The notes: generated by a model from the sequence alone, not told the origin. 64,000 bases of DNA from Hymenolepis diminuta (GCA_900708905.1 CAADRB010000005.1:4620171-4684170); one strand, 5' to 3'; numbered from the stretch's first letter, positions 39,640 to 53,209 are shown. Numbers and translations: made by a program.

Positions 39640-40821
39640 TTAAGAAACGCTTTCTTCGTAGAACTTCTGATCTGCTTGAAGCTTTTGTAAGATCCAGTTT
39701 TCCTTCCAAGCAAGTTGTTCCTTCTTCAAAGGTGTACTAACGTACTTTAACCGATGTTGGTTCGCTCCTTCTTCTTATAAGTAATTTCATTATAGATTTT
39801 CCAATCGCCTAGAAGTTCAGGAGAACAGCTTTCATAATTTCTGTCATTTCTACCTCTACTTTTGCGTTAGGCTTCATTCTTTTAGAGATTTCAGAGAAAT
39901 GGTTGATTTGACCTTCCGTGTCATGTCTTTTTTTCTGGATTCACTATTTATTTGGACCTCGTTCCACTGTGCCCTCGCTTGTCACACAGTTCGTGAAAGT
40001 CCGACTTGCAAGGTCGAAGTCGGGCAAAGTGCAGTTCATTGCAGAGTCAGCAAGGTGATAGAGGTTTACGGCAAATGAAAACAGCCTAAGATACATTTTC
40101 ACTGGAAATTCTTTCATTTCACTTCACATAATTGTGTTCATTAGGTTCCTGCTGAGTCACACAACGGTCACCCTTGATTTAAAAGTTTACGCAGTCATTA
40201 GCAAGACCTTCTAGTGCGGTTTTATCACTTTCTTCGATAATTCTGAGGATTCGAAAGTAGACATCAATTTGAAAATTTTCAAGAAGACCGCACAAAAATA
40301 GCAGACATTTAAAATAATCCTTCGAAATGGCATAAAAATCGGAAAGTTCAAAACGTGTAAACACACCACAAGCATAGGTCATCCAGTCTTCGTCATGCTT
40401 TTTTGGTGAGAATAAGATATTTTTAAACCTTTTTTAGAGTTGTAAAGACTTTAGACTGAACAATTCAGACAGAATCGAAACAATTTATCCAAGATAAGAT
40501 CTGAAATTGTCCTCGGAAGGATGAAAATATAAACCTTTCACATTCTGCAGTTCCTAACCTCCGTAACAATCGACTGGGTTTTTGATTATCTGGAATATGA
40601 GCAAGATGGTTTTGAAAAACATCCTCACTTTTTCCCAACGGCTTAAAGAAAGTTCGATGTGCTTCAGATTCATAATTAATTTCATTAATTTGCTGAACCA
40701 GGTATTACGTAGATCGTTTGAGTGAAGAAATACTCGAGTTTCCAGTATCCTCAAACATGATTTTGGAAACTTTCAAAGTAGCATCGTAAGAATTTCCTAC
40801 TGTTTCCCAGCATTTATCCAT
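39640..40821 (-). pseudogene. coding-like block with broken frames, unidentified
   Basis: Minus-strand frames follow one another with protein-like composition. An ATG at 40,819-40,821 opens 38 codons (MDKCWETVGN...SLKRST), then an in-frame TAA at 40,705-40,707, then 79 more codons in the same frame (for example NHLAHIPDNQKPSRLLRRL) to a TGA at 40,465. Another frame at about 40,179-40,430 contains YAISKDYFKCLLFLCGLLEN. Basic coiled-coil-like frames (QLAWKENWILQKLQADQKF; GDWKIYNEITYKKKERTNIG) occupy about 39,640-39,830. Either this is a decayed gene or a multi-exon gene whose short introns I could not resolve. No family was recognised. Confidence 0.35.
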
Positions 40822-41456
40822 AATATTCTTCCTTCTTCTTCAGAATTAGTTCATTCTGTTTTCAGTCTAATATTCAGTGATAAATGATTGCTAGATGCTC
40901 TAAGTGGCCGTTTAATTGAGTTGACACAAAAAAGGTTTAACATAACTTCACACAGCCATCAATATAAATATCTCTGATCCAGTCAAACCTGATTTCAAAA
41001 TATACTAACAGTAAACTTCTATTTTTAATTTGGAAGGCATTGTGCCAGTCATTCTTGGAAAAAAGAGCTTGTTTATCAGGGATTTATGACAAACACCATC
41101 GTTTTATTGCCCATTTAAATGCGTTCATTTTTACAAATGGATGAGAGAAGAATGTCAAATGCGTAAATAAATGCTTTAGGGCCTTGGATCAAATGTTTCC
41201 CCAATGTGAAGGGGCTTGAAAACCAAATTCAATGAAGACACTGAGTTTATTTTCATATAAATAGTTTCATAAAAATATCTGTTAAGTGGTTGAATGATGG
41301 CAATAAATTGATCTGAGTGAACAAACCGGTGGTATACTTAACAATAAATCGGACCAAATTGTTTAGGGAACCAAGTATACACATTTTAAATGTATATTAA
41401 CAAATTTCGTTTAATAATATTTACAGAATTGTGAAAGAATGATAATTCTACTAATC

Positions 41457-41580
41457 TTGTGACCTGTGGGGGTCACAACGCTAACAAGGCTGATTGAATC
41501 ACGTGCACTAGAACTAATCACGGAAAGTGCGGCCATGTAACCGGTCGCGTTGAGATCAAGCGCGGCGTGTGTGCAGAGAC
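41457..41580 (+). repeat. GC-rich island with a perfect 8-bp hairpin
   Basis: TTGTGACC (41,457-41,464) and GGTCACAA (41,471-41,478) form a perfect 8-bp stem around a 6-base loop. It is followed by about 100 bp of CpG-rich sequence (aaccggtcgcgttgag, aagcgcggcgtg) that is unusual for this AT-rich region. It may be a transposon end or a structured RNA relic. No second copy was recognised. Confidence 0.4.
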
Positions 41581-41809
41581 CTCCTCAACCAATCAAGATC
41601 CCTGCAGCCCAGCATGGTTTTGTATTTAATGACTAAGTTTTTACGCAACAAAAAAGCAACGAGGTCAATAAACCCTCTCCACGCAGAATTTTTCTGGTTC
41701 TTAGCTAATTTGGGAGTGATACTAAAGGACTCAGCTAGAGGTTATCTGGACTGCTTAAGAGGATTACTTAGGTGTAGCATCCGCTACAGACCTGTATTGT
41801 GATATCTTC

Positions 41810-44800
41810 AGTAAAATTGGCTTTGTAGTCACAATGGTGCTCTTTTGAATAAGACTGAAAGCCGTCAAGATTTCATGCTACGCTAAAACCATTCGGTCTA
41901 ATAATATGCGCCTATCTTGGATATCAGAAACCGAATGTACTGAAATGGATTCTCCAACGATCGCAATTAATTACAATGGGGACTAACCACCGAGAAAGTT
42001 AATTACTCATCTACCCGAAAAAATTAAAGATCGAATATGAGACAGGAGATTACCCTCTAATTAAATTGTATAAAGCTCAAATTAAAAAGTACAACTCTTA
42101 TTAGATGCTTTCATAAATTTTCTTGTCTTGTCCTGAGTCGTAATACAATGTATATTCTTCCAGAAGAGGATAAGTGATAAAGTGGAGTGGTGAAAAGCGG
42201 GTACGTATTCGGTTATTGGTATTTAATATAAGGATGTCAATAAGTCCTTTAACAACATTTTACCAACGAATTTAGGATATGGGTGTTAAAATTGTCCCCT
42301 CTATCTATCCACACTTACCAACTCCTTAGCTTCCCTTATTCGTTTCGTTTTCTTCCCTAAATTGGCACCCTATTAAAAGGCCAAACGTTGGTATTTTTCG
42401 ATGATAAAAAATGATACTGCCAAAGCCAACAGTCTAGTCTAACGGACTGCGGGAGAATAAACATAAGGACCACTTTTCCCTCAATACCTGAATGACTAAT
42501 AGTAACTCACATAAATAGCACTCGGGCCCCACGGATGGAACACATAAGAAGTTTTTCTGTTCTCTGTGAACATGAATCACCCAGATATTCGCCGGAGGTT
42601 TTTACTTTATTCCCTCTTAACTCCTAATTCCTAGTTGCAAAAAAGAATCCCAGAGTATTAATAGATAATTATATATATACATATATGTATACATTCCTGA
42701 TTTTAAAACTTACAGGGGGATTCTTTTGGGAAAGACACGTTGAACTTAGGGGTCGATGGTTTTTGTAACGAGTATTTTTGTAAAAGGATTTATTTGAAAT
42801 CCATGTTTAACTCACCTAGTAATATATAGTTTATCTTTTGGTACATCAAAATGAATTACTTGCAATGTCAGAAAAGAGAAATAGTAACAAGAGGTCCAAG
42901 AAACCGGGACTGTGAAAGGTTAAATTTTCTCCATTGTCATTTCTATTAATGACTTTCCTAAATGCTCCCCAAATGACTTGTCGCTATGGTAATACAACAA
43001 TTTGTACAAACTTTAATCATCTGATAGCCTCCCAACTCGAGAATTAACAGTGGCGGAATGTCAAATAGGAGAATTAATGAAGTTAAGATACTATATTTCT
43101 TGCCTTTTTGATTTCTGAAGATGTTGAGTTGTCAACTTTCATACAAGGGCTATAATTCACTTTTTAATATGAAAATGTCACAAAGAGAGATTTTATGCTC
43201 TGAGTCCTGAGTTTCAGAGGTGATTGATTTCCGCAATAATCAGAGTTTTTGACCAGTGAATTTGATTGAATGGTTGGTGAAGCCGCTTTGATGGAATTGT
43301 ATCATCTTCCCACTGTATGCAGACGGGACTAACAACGACAGAATTTACTCGAGGCGGACTTTAAGCCTGTTTTTTATTTAAAAATTTGAATACAATAGAA
43401 GACAAATGATTGATTTCCGTCTCAGTTCGTCAAGCTTAAAAGTTAGATAATAATTTTTACTCTCATAGCAGTCCTTAAAATAAATGCGATATTTTGAGAG
43501 GGCTTTCAGGGATGGACAAATCATGTCCACATTATTAATGGACTCCAAAATCAAATAAACTTTCCTGACTGCTTGAAAGCCAGGATCCTGTTAATTATTT
43601 CATGTTGAAATGTAATAAAATCCCTGGTGTCTTCCACCTTCTATCAAATAAGCTTCCTTATAAAAAAGTCATGATTTTATGTACATGTTGCACAAAATTC
43701 CACAATATATCGTAGGGTCATCATTTTTTGAACAGGCGTTCTCATAATGGGCGTAAACCATTATGCAGGAAATAAGTAGCCAGAACATAAATATACGTTT
43801 TTTTTAAATTTTTTTTATAGAAAATGAAATATTTGTACATGAAGTTCTAATACTATTTCCTTCGGATATGCCTGTAGCATGACCTCAGAGATTAATTGAA
43901 GAGCATAAATCAGTACGAACATGTGTTTATCTATTTTTGGCGTCTATTCTTACTATCAACTGTGGATAGAATGTAATTTTTTTAAAATCTTGTACTACAT
44001 ACTACTTAAACAAAAATTAAGTATAGTGTAAAATTTTAAATGACTTTGCTCTTGATTGTAAGAAGGTGCAAATGAATCAATGTGGCACGACCAATTGTTC
44101 TATTAAATCAACCGGACAACAATCTATGAATATTGAGGATTTGAACTCATCCACAAATCAAGGGATCAAATAGTGGTGACTGAGATTTGGAGCATTTGAA
44201 TTATATACCTTTTAAGAAAGTGGCAACTCACTGAGCAGAGAATTGGAATAAAGTAAGGCTCTCTGATATTCTGCCTTCATTATACACTTTTCGACCGAAA
44301 AATTCGTTATTGAGCGTGCTCAAATGCTATCTCACGACTGAAACTTGTCATGGAAAATGGAACAAAAATAGCCCTTTACTCGACCCTTTTAAATCTTACT
44401 TTAGGGCTAAACTACTTAAGAGAGTCAGTGATTACTGAATTTGTGTTCATCCTGTTTTTTATAACTTTCATTAGCAAACTAAATATTCGGTTCTCAGGTA
44501 ACGGAGTTTAAAAATTATTATTCAGTATGTGCCGATTTCCTAAATAGAATCTCATATTTTAAAACAGCGGGTGGCAAATGGGTACAAATGATGGCTATCA
44601 AGGTAGGCGAAAATGGGCTGGTGGCGGGATGATATAAACGAATTAATGGGGTCAATAGAAATCTTGATATTGAAGTAAATTAATGAATTCATGACTTTTT
44701 TGTACAAACGGAGAGTTGAGTTGTGGGAATTGCATATTCACTGCAGAACCATGCAAATAAACTTCTTTAATGACGTTTCCCTTTACTGAATTTAATGAAT

Positions 44801-47254
44801 TTCTTCGTACGTTAACAGGCTTTAAGTTAATCTCAGGTGGTTTCAAATTTCCCGCCCAGAAGAATGAATATATTTAATTGCTCATCAGTATGACCACAAT
44901 TTTTACTTCTTGTCATATGTGTCAAATAATAAAGTCGCCTAGTTGCCAAGTGGAATCAATAAAACTGTGGCTATCTTAAATCTTTTAGGCCCTGGGTGGA
45001 CAAACAGATGAGAGGTACAGTTAATTGTGTGTGAATATTAACAGAAAGGAGAACACTCCTCTTATAATATTAGAGAAATCACTCTAACTACCTTCAATGA
45101 CCTTGAATTTTCCTATTCTGTAAGATCAGAGTATTATCATCTGTAGCAACCTCTTAATACTTCTGGTAATTCATCTCCGAGGTAACTTTGGCAAAAGCAT
45201 ATTATTAAACATAATGACAAACTACTGATAGAATCGCCTCCTTGGATCGACTTTGTAGATGTCAACTCTACAAAAGGGAAATTTTATTGACCTAATAGTC
45301 AAAAAAGACTTTGTCAGCCTTTCTAATCATAGTCAATAATTAGGAAATTTATGCATTTGAGCCGTTTTAAAGGGGAAAATATCTTTCTTCCAAACGGTTA
45401 GAATCAGCAAGTTCCTACTTACGACTAACGAAAAACTACTGTTTGTATTTCCACTCTCACGCTTGCGCTACCTACTTTTTAATAGTGTTACTAATCCCAT
45501 ATCCAAGTGTACTTATTTTATCCCCCTCCTCTCCGGTATTATTTTTCCCTTCTGAACTCGTAACGTCTTGTCAATTTCCATCATCCTGAGTAGTAGACAC
45601 ATATATGTTTAAATACGTCAACTGCAAATGAAGTGAACTACAAGACCATTTTCTTCACACAGGCAAAAAGAACGTTATTGCGACCGCCTGTTGAGGACTA
45701 CTTAGCCATAAATTTTTAGGTGAAGCTCGTTAAGTTGGCCACAAGATTTGACTTTATGACTGGCTGTTGTAAAACGCTCTTTTTTCTCTGGTTGCTAAGA
45801 CTTCCTGGGCTAGTGATTTGATGTCTCTCTCTCTCTCTCTGCGCTATGGAACTAGAAACTGGTTGGAAGCGCGGCTTTTATTCAATGCGTTTTACATGTT
45901 TGCTCCTATTGCCATTAAGTGTTCGATATACTTAATTGCAGATTAATAGCATTCACAGCTGTTGACTGACGCATATGTTAGAGCTCTATAACGAAAAGTG
46001 AAACCTAGCATAAAAGGATGACGAATCAGTTTATGCGATATGAAGACACATTCAACGGACCCCCTATTACGTTTAGAAGTACTTCAAATACCACAGAAAA
46101 TAGGAAGAGTTCGTCAAGATAAGTAATTTTTCTTTGAAATGGTGTATCATAGATTGATAGAATCAAAAAACCGTTTATTTAAGAATAATCACAGGTAAAA
46201 TTAATGTTTGTCAAGTGTATTACAAAGAAATCATAAATATTTCAATTTTAGTACTCAAAAAATCGCGGATGTTTACACACACATTGGCACATAGCTGTGC
46301 CATATTTGGCCTCCTTATTATAACCCTGCTTCCACTTACATTGTGCTGTTCTCCCAATTTCCACTTCCCCTTTCTCCTTCTTCCTTACACTCGCATTACT
46401 TACATCTACGGTCCGATTCAACCCTTGGCCTTCTGATATGGAAATGGCTCTTGTATCTTAGAAACCATCAGGAAAGGGGATCACTTAGTCGGGCTCTAAA
46501 GGCAGTTCAACTGACGAGACTTAATGCTACCTTACGCCCTAGACGGTCTAATTTTGATAGTAAATTTACAGATAGGTAAATACAGCGTATTTCGGTAGTT
46601 ACCCCAAAATTTAAAAAAATGGAAATTAGAAACAGTTTAATTTATGCAATAAGGGAAACATTTCAATACATGCGTGATGATATCAACAGCAAAACCATAA
46701 ATTTCGAGCGCTTGATAGAATCATTTATATGGACCGAAAATTGTAAAATGTTCGCCATTAAACTGGCAGTATAAGCTGCTCAAGTTTGATGTAACTGAGG
46801 ATATATTCAAAATGTTTTCTCGATGTAAAGGAGACGAGCATACACTATTAGAAAATTTATAACACTCTTCAAAGGTAACCAGTATAAATAATTTATTGAT
46901 TTTCTCCGCGATTAGAGATTTAAATGGAATCAAATTGAGATATGATAAGAGAAAACTAATTTTTAAAGCTCGTAACTCTTATTTTGGGGAAAAATATTTA
47001 TTATTGTGTTTATTTTGGATTGAAAATGGCGTCTTCTACATTGCAGGTAGCGGTCACTGGGTCGAATGTACATATATGTTCAAGTCATTCCTATGGACGC
47101 CAATAAGATGCAGATTCCTAATTCCAATATAAAACGGAATGTAACTATATAACTACATTGAGCATGTTGACAATAAACTTGTGGATATTGTCATCCACGT
47201 AAGAGAAACCATACCTGCATTTTTTCGATAATGGACCTTACGTTTCCCCTGCTA
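41810..47254. other. intergenic, no recognisable gene
   Basis: No exon could be supported. It contains a TA-rich microsatellite at about 42,669-42,692, an A/T run near 43,798-43,820, a (TC)n microsatellite at 45,824-45,840 and a pyrimidine-rich patch at 46,350-46,390. Confidence 0.4.
45824..45840 (+). repeat. (TC)n microsatellite
   Basis: Eight uninterrupted dinucleotide units. Shorter runs of the same unit lie at about 23,315-23,330 and 62,357-62,368. Confidence 0.8.
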
Positions 47255-47588
47255 GGTTTTGCTATAACTGCCAGATGTCTATCATCACCTAGCAATTAGA
47301 TATGATTGACTGACGATAAGATCTCCACTGCAATGTCCACAGACGGTCCTGCTGCGTGTTTGCGGGTTTGTACACAGATACCTAAACAGTTGTCTATCAA
47401 CACGCCGAGACTCCGACAATGAGACATGAGTGACATCCAACGAAGAAATGTCTTATATATGAACCTAATTTACTTATTAATAAATTAGGGGGTGGCTTGT
47501 CAGCCACCTCCGAACTGATCTGGCAACATGAGTGACTTGACTTATTCTATCTATTCGAAGGATGTGACCCTGACGTTATTACAGATTT
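47255..47588 (-). mobile_element. solo LTR, copy A, with target-site duplication
   Basis: On the minus strand the element runs from 47,583 (TGTAATAACG...) to 47,260 (...TTATAGCA), 324 bp, with the TG...CA ends of a long terminal repeat. It is flanked by AAATC (47,584-47,588) and AAACC (47,255-47,259), a 5-bp target-site duplication with one mismatch. It aligns end to end with copy C at 60,208-60,537. Inside are two adjacent hairpins: GGTGGCT/AGCCACC at 47,491-47,508 and CCTAATTTA/TAAATTAGG at 47,464-47,489. There is no coding sequence. The family is unknown; 5-bp duplications fit gypsy, BEL or copia elements. Confidence 0.8.
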
Positions 47589-49417
47589 TAATAATGTGGC
47601 AACTTCAATGCAGTATCAGGAGATGAGTTTCGCAGAGACAATCTATTATGTCTGATTGGTGTTCGTATTTTTAAATTCGAAAGCATTGAAAAAAAATATA
47701 TTTGTAAGAAGGCATTAGGAGAGTAGTAAACGAAACCATGATGACGTCAGACCATCAAAATTTCTACTGTATTTGCATTTCTTGGAGCATTGAGCCGTCC
47801 ATTTTCTCACAAGAAGTGTTGTTCATGCTGTTCTGTAACAATATCCGTTCCTCATTATTGGACTTCCGAATTCATAGGCGTGATTACCTCCACATTATTT
47901 AGACCTCGCTTAACCGATCCATTTTATATCCGAATTGGTCATAACACCTCGATATATGATTATCTTGTCACTATCAAAAGTGAGTAAGTGCGGCTAGCAT
48001 ACAGTAATGAATCCAATGGGTTTTACCTGAAGAAAGTGTTACCTGTAGATGAAAAGCTTAACGAGCAAAAATAGCAGAACTGTGGAGGGGGGAAATGAAG
48101 AGACATAAGTCGGCAAAAGGTAAGAACACCAAGAAAGCCTTTTCATCCTTAGTCTTAGCTCGTTGCATCATGATATGACATTTACGCTTTAGAGTCTGAC
48201 CTCTGACCGCGATGTTCAGTATTGGGAGGTTAATCGTATCATCTCGATACATCTATCCAAGCTAAAATGTGATATTAGACGAGGTTTTTGAAATTTCGAA
48301 GCTTACTAGAGTCCACCCACGATAATAAAATTCAAGACTGTTCGTGCTTATTAGTATCATATTCTAATATCAAGATATTTGAACTGATTTAAAATTGACC
48401 GCTGTGTTAATAACACATGAGTTATCAAAGCATTCAACTGCTATCTCAAGCTAAGATAAATTATTCATTCAGGAATTTACTTTTATTTGGGTTTTAATTG
48501 TTCTCTTTGTACACCTTCCCCTTCCTCTAATTGTGCATCCCCTTCAACAAGTCATAAATTACCCACCTGCCCTAACCTACCTATTTTTCATTTCTTTCCA
48601 GTAGTTTCTGTTTTTTAATTGCATCAAGCTAGCTACCATCTTGTCTTGCGTAGAGATGATCTCAAAAAGCTTAAACGATGATTGCTTAGTCCTTAATCTC
48701 CAGGCTCCAGGTTTCCAAGCTATCTCTGTCTTCCAAAAAGAGGAAATCTGTGCGGATGAATTTATTCAAAAACTGGGAATAAAAACGTGGTAATTCTTCT
48801 AACCAGCGCGATAAAAAAATTCAAATCTACTTTTATTTAACGTAAAAATTCAACCTATTTTGAAGTTTTTGATTTGAGCATGAAGTAGAGCAGTGCATCC
48901 ATGGTGTTTGGCTTCAAAATAAAGGCAAGGAATTGAGTGAAAACAAACTGCACACTATTCCCAATGGAATTTTTTGTAACAATCGTCTGTTGGCGAATGG
49001 TAGGATTTGTTTTCATTGTCCATTCTCAATTGGGATTGTTGATATCCTTTGATGGATCCTGTCCTATTTGTTATTGCCAATTAATAAAGAATACAGGAGA
49101 CTTTGTTTGAGTTAAGTTTCGTAATCAAGAAAGGGTCTTTAATTTTATATTCTTCCAAAAACTCACTTAAATTATCCCCGCCGATGAATTATCTCAAGTT
49201 CATTTCCAAAGTACTTGCATAGAGATCAAAGTTTTGAAATTACCTTCTACACCATCTTCTTCTGATCTATGCATACATATTTCCATGTGCGTGAAGATAG
49301 TCAGGGCGAATACATGATCTTTAGTTATTAAATTTCAGATGCATATCCATTCTGCCCCATTTTATCCCTCTCAATGACTTGATTAGTCTTTGAAAGCTGC
49401 CCGGTGGCACGGCAGTA

Positions 49418-49605
49418 AACGTGCATGTCTGCCAAGTCAGAGGTAAGTGCACATCCAGCGGTGTGGGTGCCCAATCGCCCTGACTAATTCTGTTCAACAA
49501 GGGAGGTGGTGAATGTGGATTTCTAATAAGAGCGTCAACAGAATACCCTCCTTTTACCCGAGTCAAATGTTGTGAACGCTTCTTCTAAGCGCCTTAGGTG
49601 GATGC
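49418..49605 (+). repeat. interspersed repeat R1, copy 8
   Basis: A near full-length copy: 'ctgccaagtcagaggtaag', 'gtgcacatccagcggtgtggg', 'gcccaatcgccctgac', 'gggaggtggtgaatgtgg', 'accctccttttacccgag' and 'atgttgtgaacgcttcttc'. The antisense frame at 49,321-49,566 is open but has no recognised domain. Confidence 0.62.
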
Positions 49606-50697
49606 ACGAGCTCTTATTATGTGTAAGTAATTAATACTTCAAGTATATCCCCTTCCTATTTAAACTTTAAAATAATATGCGGTAATGTACTCATAGACAT
49701 TCATGATTCAACTCTCGTGTACTTACATTTGGTTATCGTAAACAGCTCCTTTTCTGGAGTACTTGTTCGCAGTACATTATACGATTTGAATCGCATTCGG
49801 GTGAATCTTCTGGATGAACTGAATAGAAAATCTATTTTGCATAACAAAATTCCAACTTGCAACAGTTTTGAAGATTAAATAAAGCAGAAATAATGTTTAT
49901 TAGTCGTGAGATCAAACGATGCGGATTAAGGTCAGTTCGCATTTTAAAAGCTACATTTAACGTATTGAGAATCAGAAAAACCAGAACCGGAACAAAAGAA
50001 TCAAAAGACCTCAGAGAGAGAACATGTCTTAACTAAATTGTACCTCAGTAATCTTGTGTCAATTACAACTATTTAGAGAAACAAACAAGAAAAAACTTGA
50101 CGACAGAGGGATGTCAGTCATGCTCAATTCGCAGTGTCTCAAAGTGAGTTTGTCTTCAAGACCAGATACTGGGAATCTGGATACCATATTAAACATAACA
50201 AAAGTCATTCAAAACTGGCGATTCAGAATGAGAAGATACCGATAGGAGTACTTTGCTCAGGAGATCCAGATGAGCAAAGAGTAACATATCAAAGTCAATT
50301 ACCAGGAGGAAGAAACTATTTGATCAATAACACCTAGTGATTTCCCAGTCTCCTCACACCGTTCTCGTGGCATGGTTAGCTTCATTTCAACGTAATCCCT
50401 ATTTGCATTACATCATATACAAATGACATCAATGCATTAATGATAGATATCGGAGAAAAGGGAGGTTTGAAGACTTCTTTTAAATTCAAGCGTTGAACTA
50501 TGCCACATTGTTCTTAAAACTTTCTTGGTTTGAGAACGTTACGTTCTCCTGAAACTTTATAAATATATTGAGTAGAAAAATGAAAGGATACTTCCATTTT
50601 ACAAGGGAAAATTACCTCATCGTAATACATAATCGCATTGTGATATTCTAAACGTCAACGAAGTATAACTTAAAATTGTCACTTTTGGAACGCAACC

Positions 50698-50920
50698 GAA
50701 CTCGGTTAACAGTAAGTCCGATAAATGATAAAGGACAGGGGATCGGAAAAATGTCAAAATTAAAGTTCGGGTATCAAAGAATTTCACCTTATTTGATTTC
50801 GGTAATCCGGTTGAAAAGTATACGTACTTGTTGGGTAGTTCAAATTCGAAAATCCAGGTTTCATGTATTGTGACTCAGGCAGCTGAGCGGATTCTTGTCC
50901 ACACTGTGCGGTGCCTAGTC
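50698..50920 (+). repeat. interspersed repeat R3, copy 3
   Basis: It matches copy 2 at 38,878-39,060 through 'agtccgataaatgataaagg', 'caggggatcgg', 'gggtatcaaagaatttcacc', 'tttgatttcggtaatccgg' and a distal 'ggattcttgtccacact'. Confidence 0.5.
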
Positions 50921-52156
50921 ACTGGATTTCAGTTTTGACGGTCGATGATGGTACTTAAATTCGCTTTTTCTTCCTCGAGCTGAGAAGACAAGATGATAAT
51001 AAGTGATATTAGGCAGTTAAATGAATTAAAATCTGCCCTCTTCTGGTAATAACTTCATAAAATCAAAGTTTTGTGAGTCATTTTGTCAGCTCATGTCAAA
51101 CAAATAATTCTTTTATAATATTTCAAAGGAAATTCTGGTTATTTCTTGACTAATTGACAAAGTTGACCTAAGACTTAGCATTTGTCGCTCCATTAGTAAG
51201 AGCAAAAGTAGTTAGAGATGGCCTTTTTACTGTCCATTACTGTAAAAAGACCAATTAAAAGTATTGAAAAAGTGTATTTTTTCGATCAGCGATCAAATGC
51301 GGTTTCAAAATGCTTTTGAAAGGACTGTAAGATCAAAATGATAAGTTATTAGTTTCATAAAAATTAAGTAGAATCACAGACTAAAATATAGGCTTTAATC
51401 GCTACTTTGAAGGCATTTATCGTTATTATTATTACCAGAATGCATTTATTCCGTTAATACCAATATCAAAATGGGAAAATAATCCGCTTTGAACGCAGTC
51501 CACACGAATTTCGATTAAAAAACACAAATGAGAAAAGAGTACAAGCGTTCATAAAGTTACTGTCGTAAAGGAGAAAAACATAATTTCATAATTAGTGACA
51601 CTGTATTGAAGACGAATATTTATCATATTCTTAATCCAGCAGTAGATAGAAAGTACATATATAGTACATTGGCTATACCCATGGGGTTGTGAAAAGTGCA
51701 ACTGACTATTGTTTTAACGCATTAGAGAATTGTAAGAAACGTGGTCTAAATAAGGAAAGGCTTACAAATCGAAAAAGCCTAAGGTCCACAAAGAAGGATC
51801 AAGGAGTATGAAGAGTACAAAGGGTGAGGGAAAGTGACCACGATGGTCACACTTCTCTCTCTCATAATGAGATATGAATATATTTCCTGATCCAGCCAAT
51901 CTTCCCTATACTTGGTCCACTCTGCATTCAGGCAAGCGCGTCTGTACTAGGTGGCACGATTAGCCACATTAGCAACGTGCTTGGTGGCTCATAAGATGAA
52001 GAAAAAACTGTAGATGGATAACAGCTAGAACACCAATGAACATGACTCAAGATAACGAAGTTTACAATTCACATCCGGAAGATGGTCTCATTATGCAACT
52101 CCTGACATCAAGTTAAGGTAAAATTCTCATCTATCCGGCGGTGATTTGACCTTGTA

Positions 52157-52268
52157 GGAGTAACCACCAAAGACTGGTAGCTGGAAATAGCGAACAACAG
52201 TTTCAAAAGCCGAAAACAAGAGTTGTGCATGCCAAAGTTTGTTGGACAAACCACGATGAGGATTGAAG
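52157..52268 (-). repeat. interspersed repeat R2, copy 2
   Basis: On the minus strand it matches 14,737-14,850: 'aatcctcatcgtggtttgt', 'gcacaactcttgtt', 'gaaactgttgttcgct' and 'ccagctaccagtctttggtgg'. The class is unknown. Confidence 0.5.
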
Positions 52269-53209
52269 AGGAAGATGAAGAACAGAGGTTAGGATAGGAG
52301 TCAGTAAATGACAAGCTTGGGTCTGCCTACCCCTCCCCCTCCCGGACACATGTGTGCACAAAGGAATGCTTTATAGAGTTCCATAGTAAAGGGGTGACAT
52401 AAACGGATGAAATGGTCCTAGACATCGCTGATAGGGAAACCTGAACACTGGGAACACTCATTCAAGAACCACTTAATTTGTTAATCCCACTAATTAAACA
52501 AATACTTCGTTGCCACTGCGGGGTAGAGATAGTTAGGCTTCAGAGATTAGTGATGACCCAGAAAAAAGAATTGTAAACGCATAGGGATTCAACCCTCAAT
52601 ATTTATTCCTTTGAGAAATTAATAAAATGCCTTGGAGTGACAAAACTATTCTTTTCTCCCTCTCTTTCTCGGCCGGAGTCAACGGTAACCTAGCGACAAC
52701 TAGAAGGCAACCAGATCATATCGGCTGTAACAGGACTTTTAACAATAAAATCCTTGAACTTCAATAACTTTTACATTCTTGGAATATGGACCTCAATTTT
52801 CTGATGTATTAAATGAATTGATCGTAAAATGCTTCGATAAATTTGAGGCATTCTTACTGAGATACCCGATATTTATAGGGAAGAAAGAAAATTCAACAGC
52901 ATCAACAGATACTGAACTTTGTGTTCATCAGAAGAAGCATTTAATGAATACAATCTCAAGTTATAAGCATCAGGAAATTAAATAAAAACTGATTTATATA
53001 ATTTACAATTACCACGAGATATTCACCAAAACCCAAGTCCTCAGATATATAGAATATTTATACCAATTTTATGTTTCAATAGCATCTTATTCTAGAAAAC
53101 ACAAACGTTAACTAACTGGACCAGGAGAGTGCGTTTCAACAGTCCAGTATTTCAGGTTTGCAAACCAGTGACACTAAACCAATGAGAAAGAAGAAAGTCT
53201 TAAAATAAA

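Noticed and set aside
47260..47583. A hammerhead-ribozyme retrozyme interpretation of the LTR family.
   Set aside because: The conserved CUGANGA and GAAA core elements are not present in the right arrangement in any copy.
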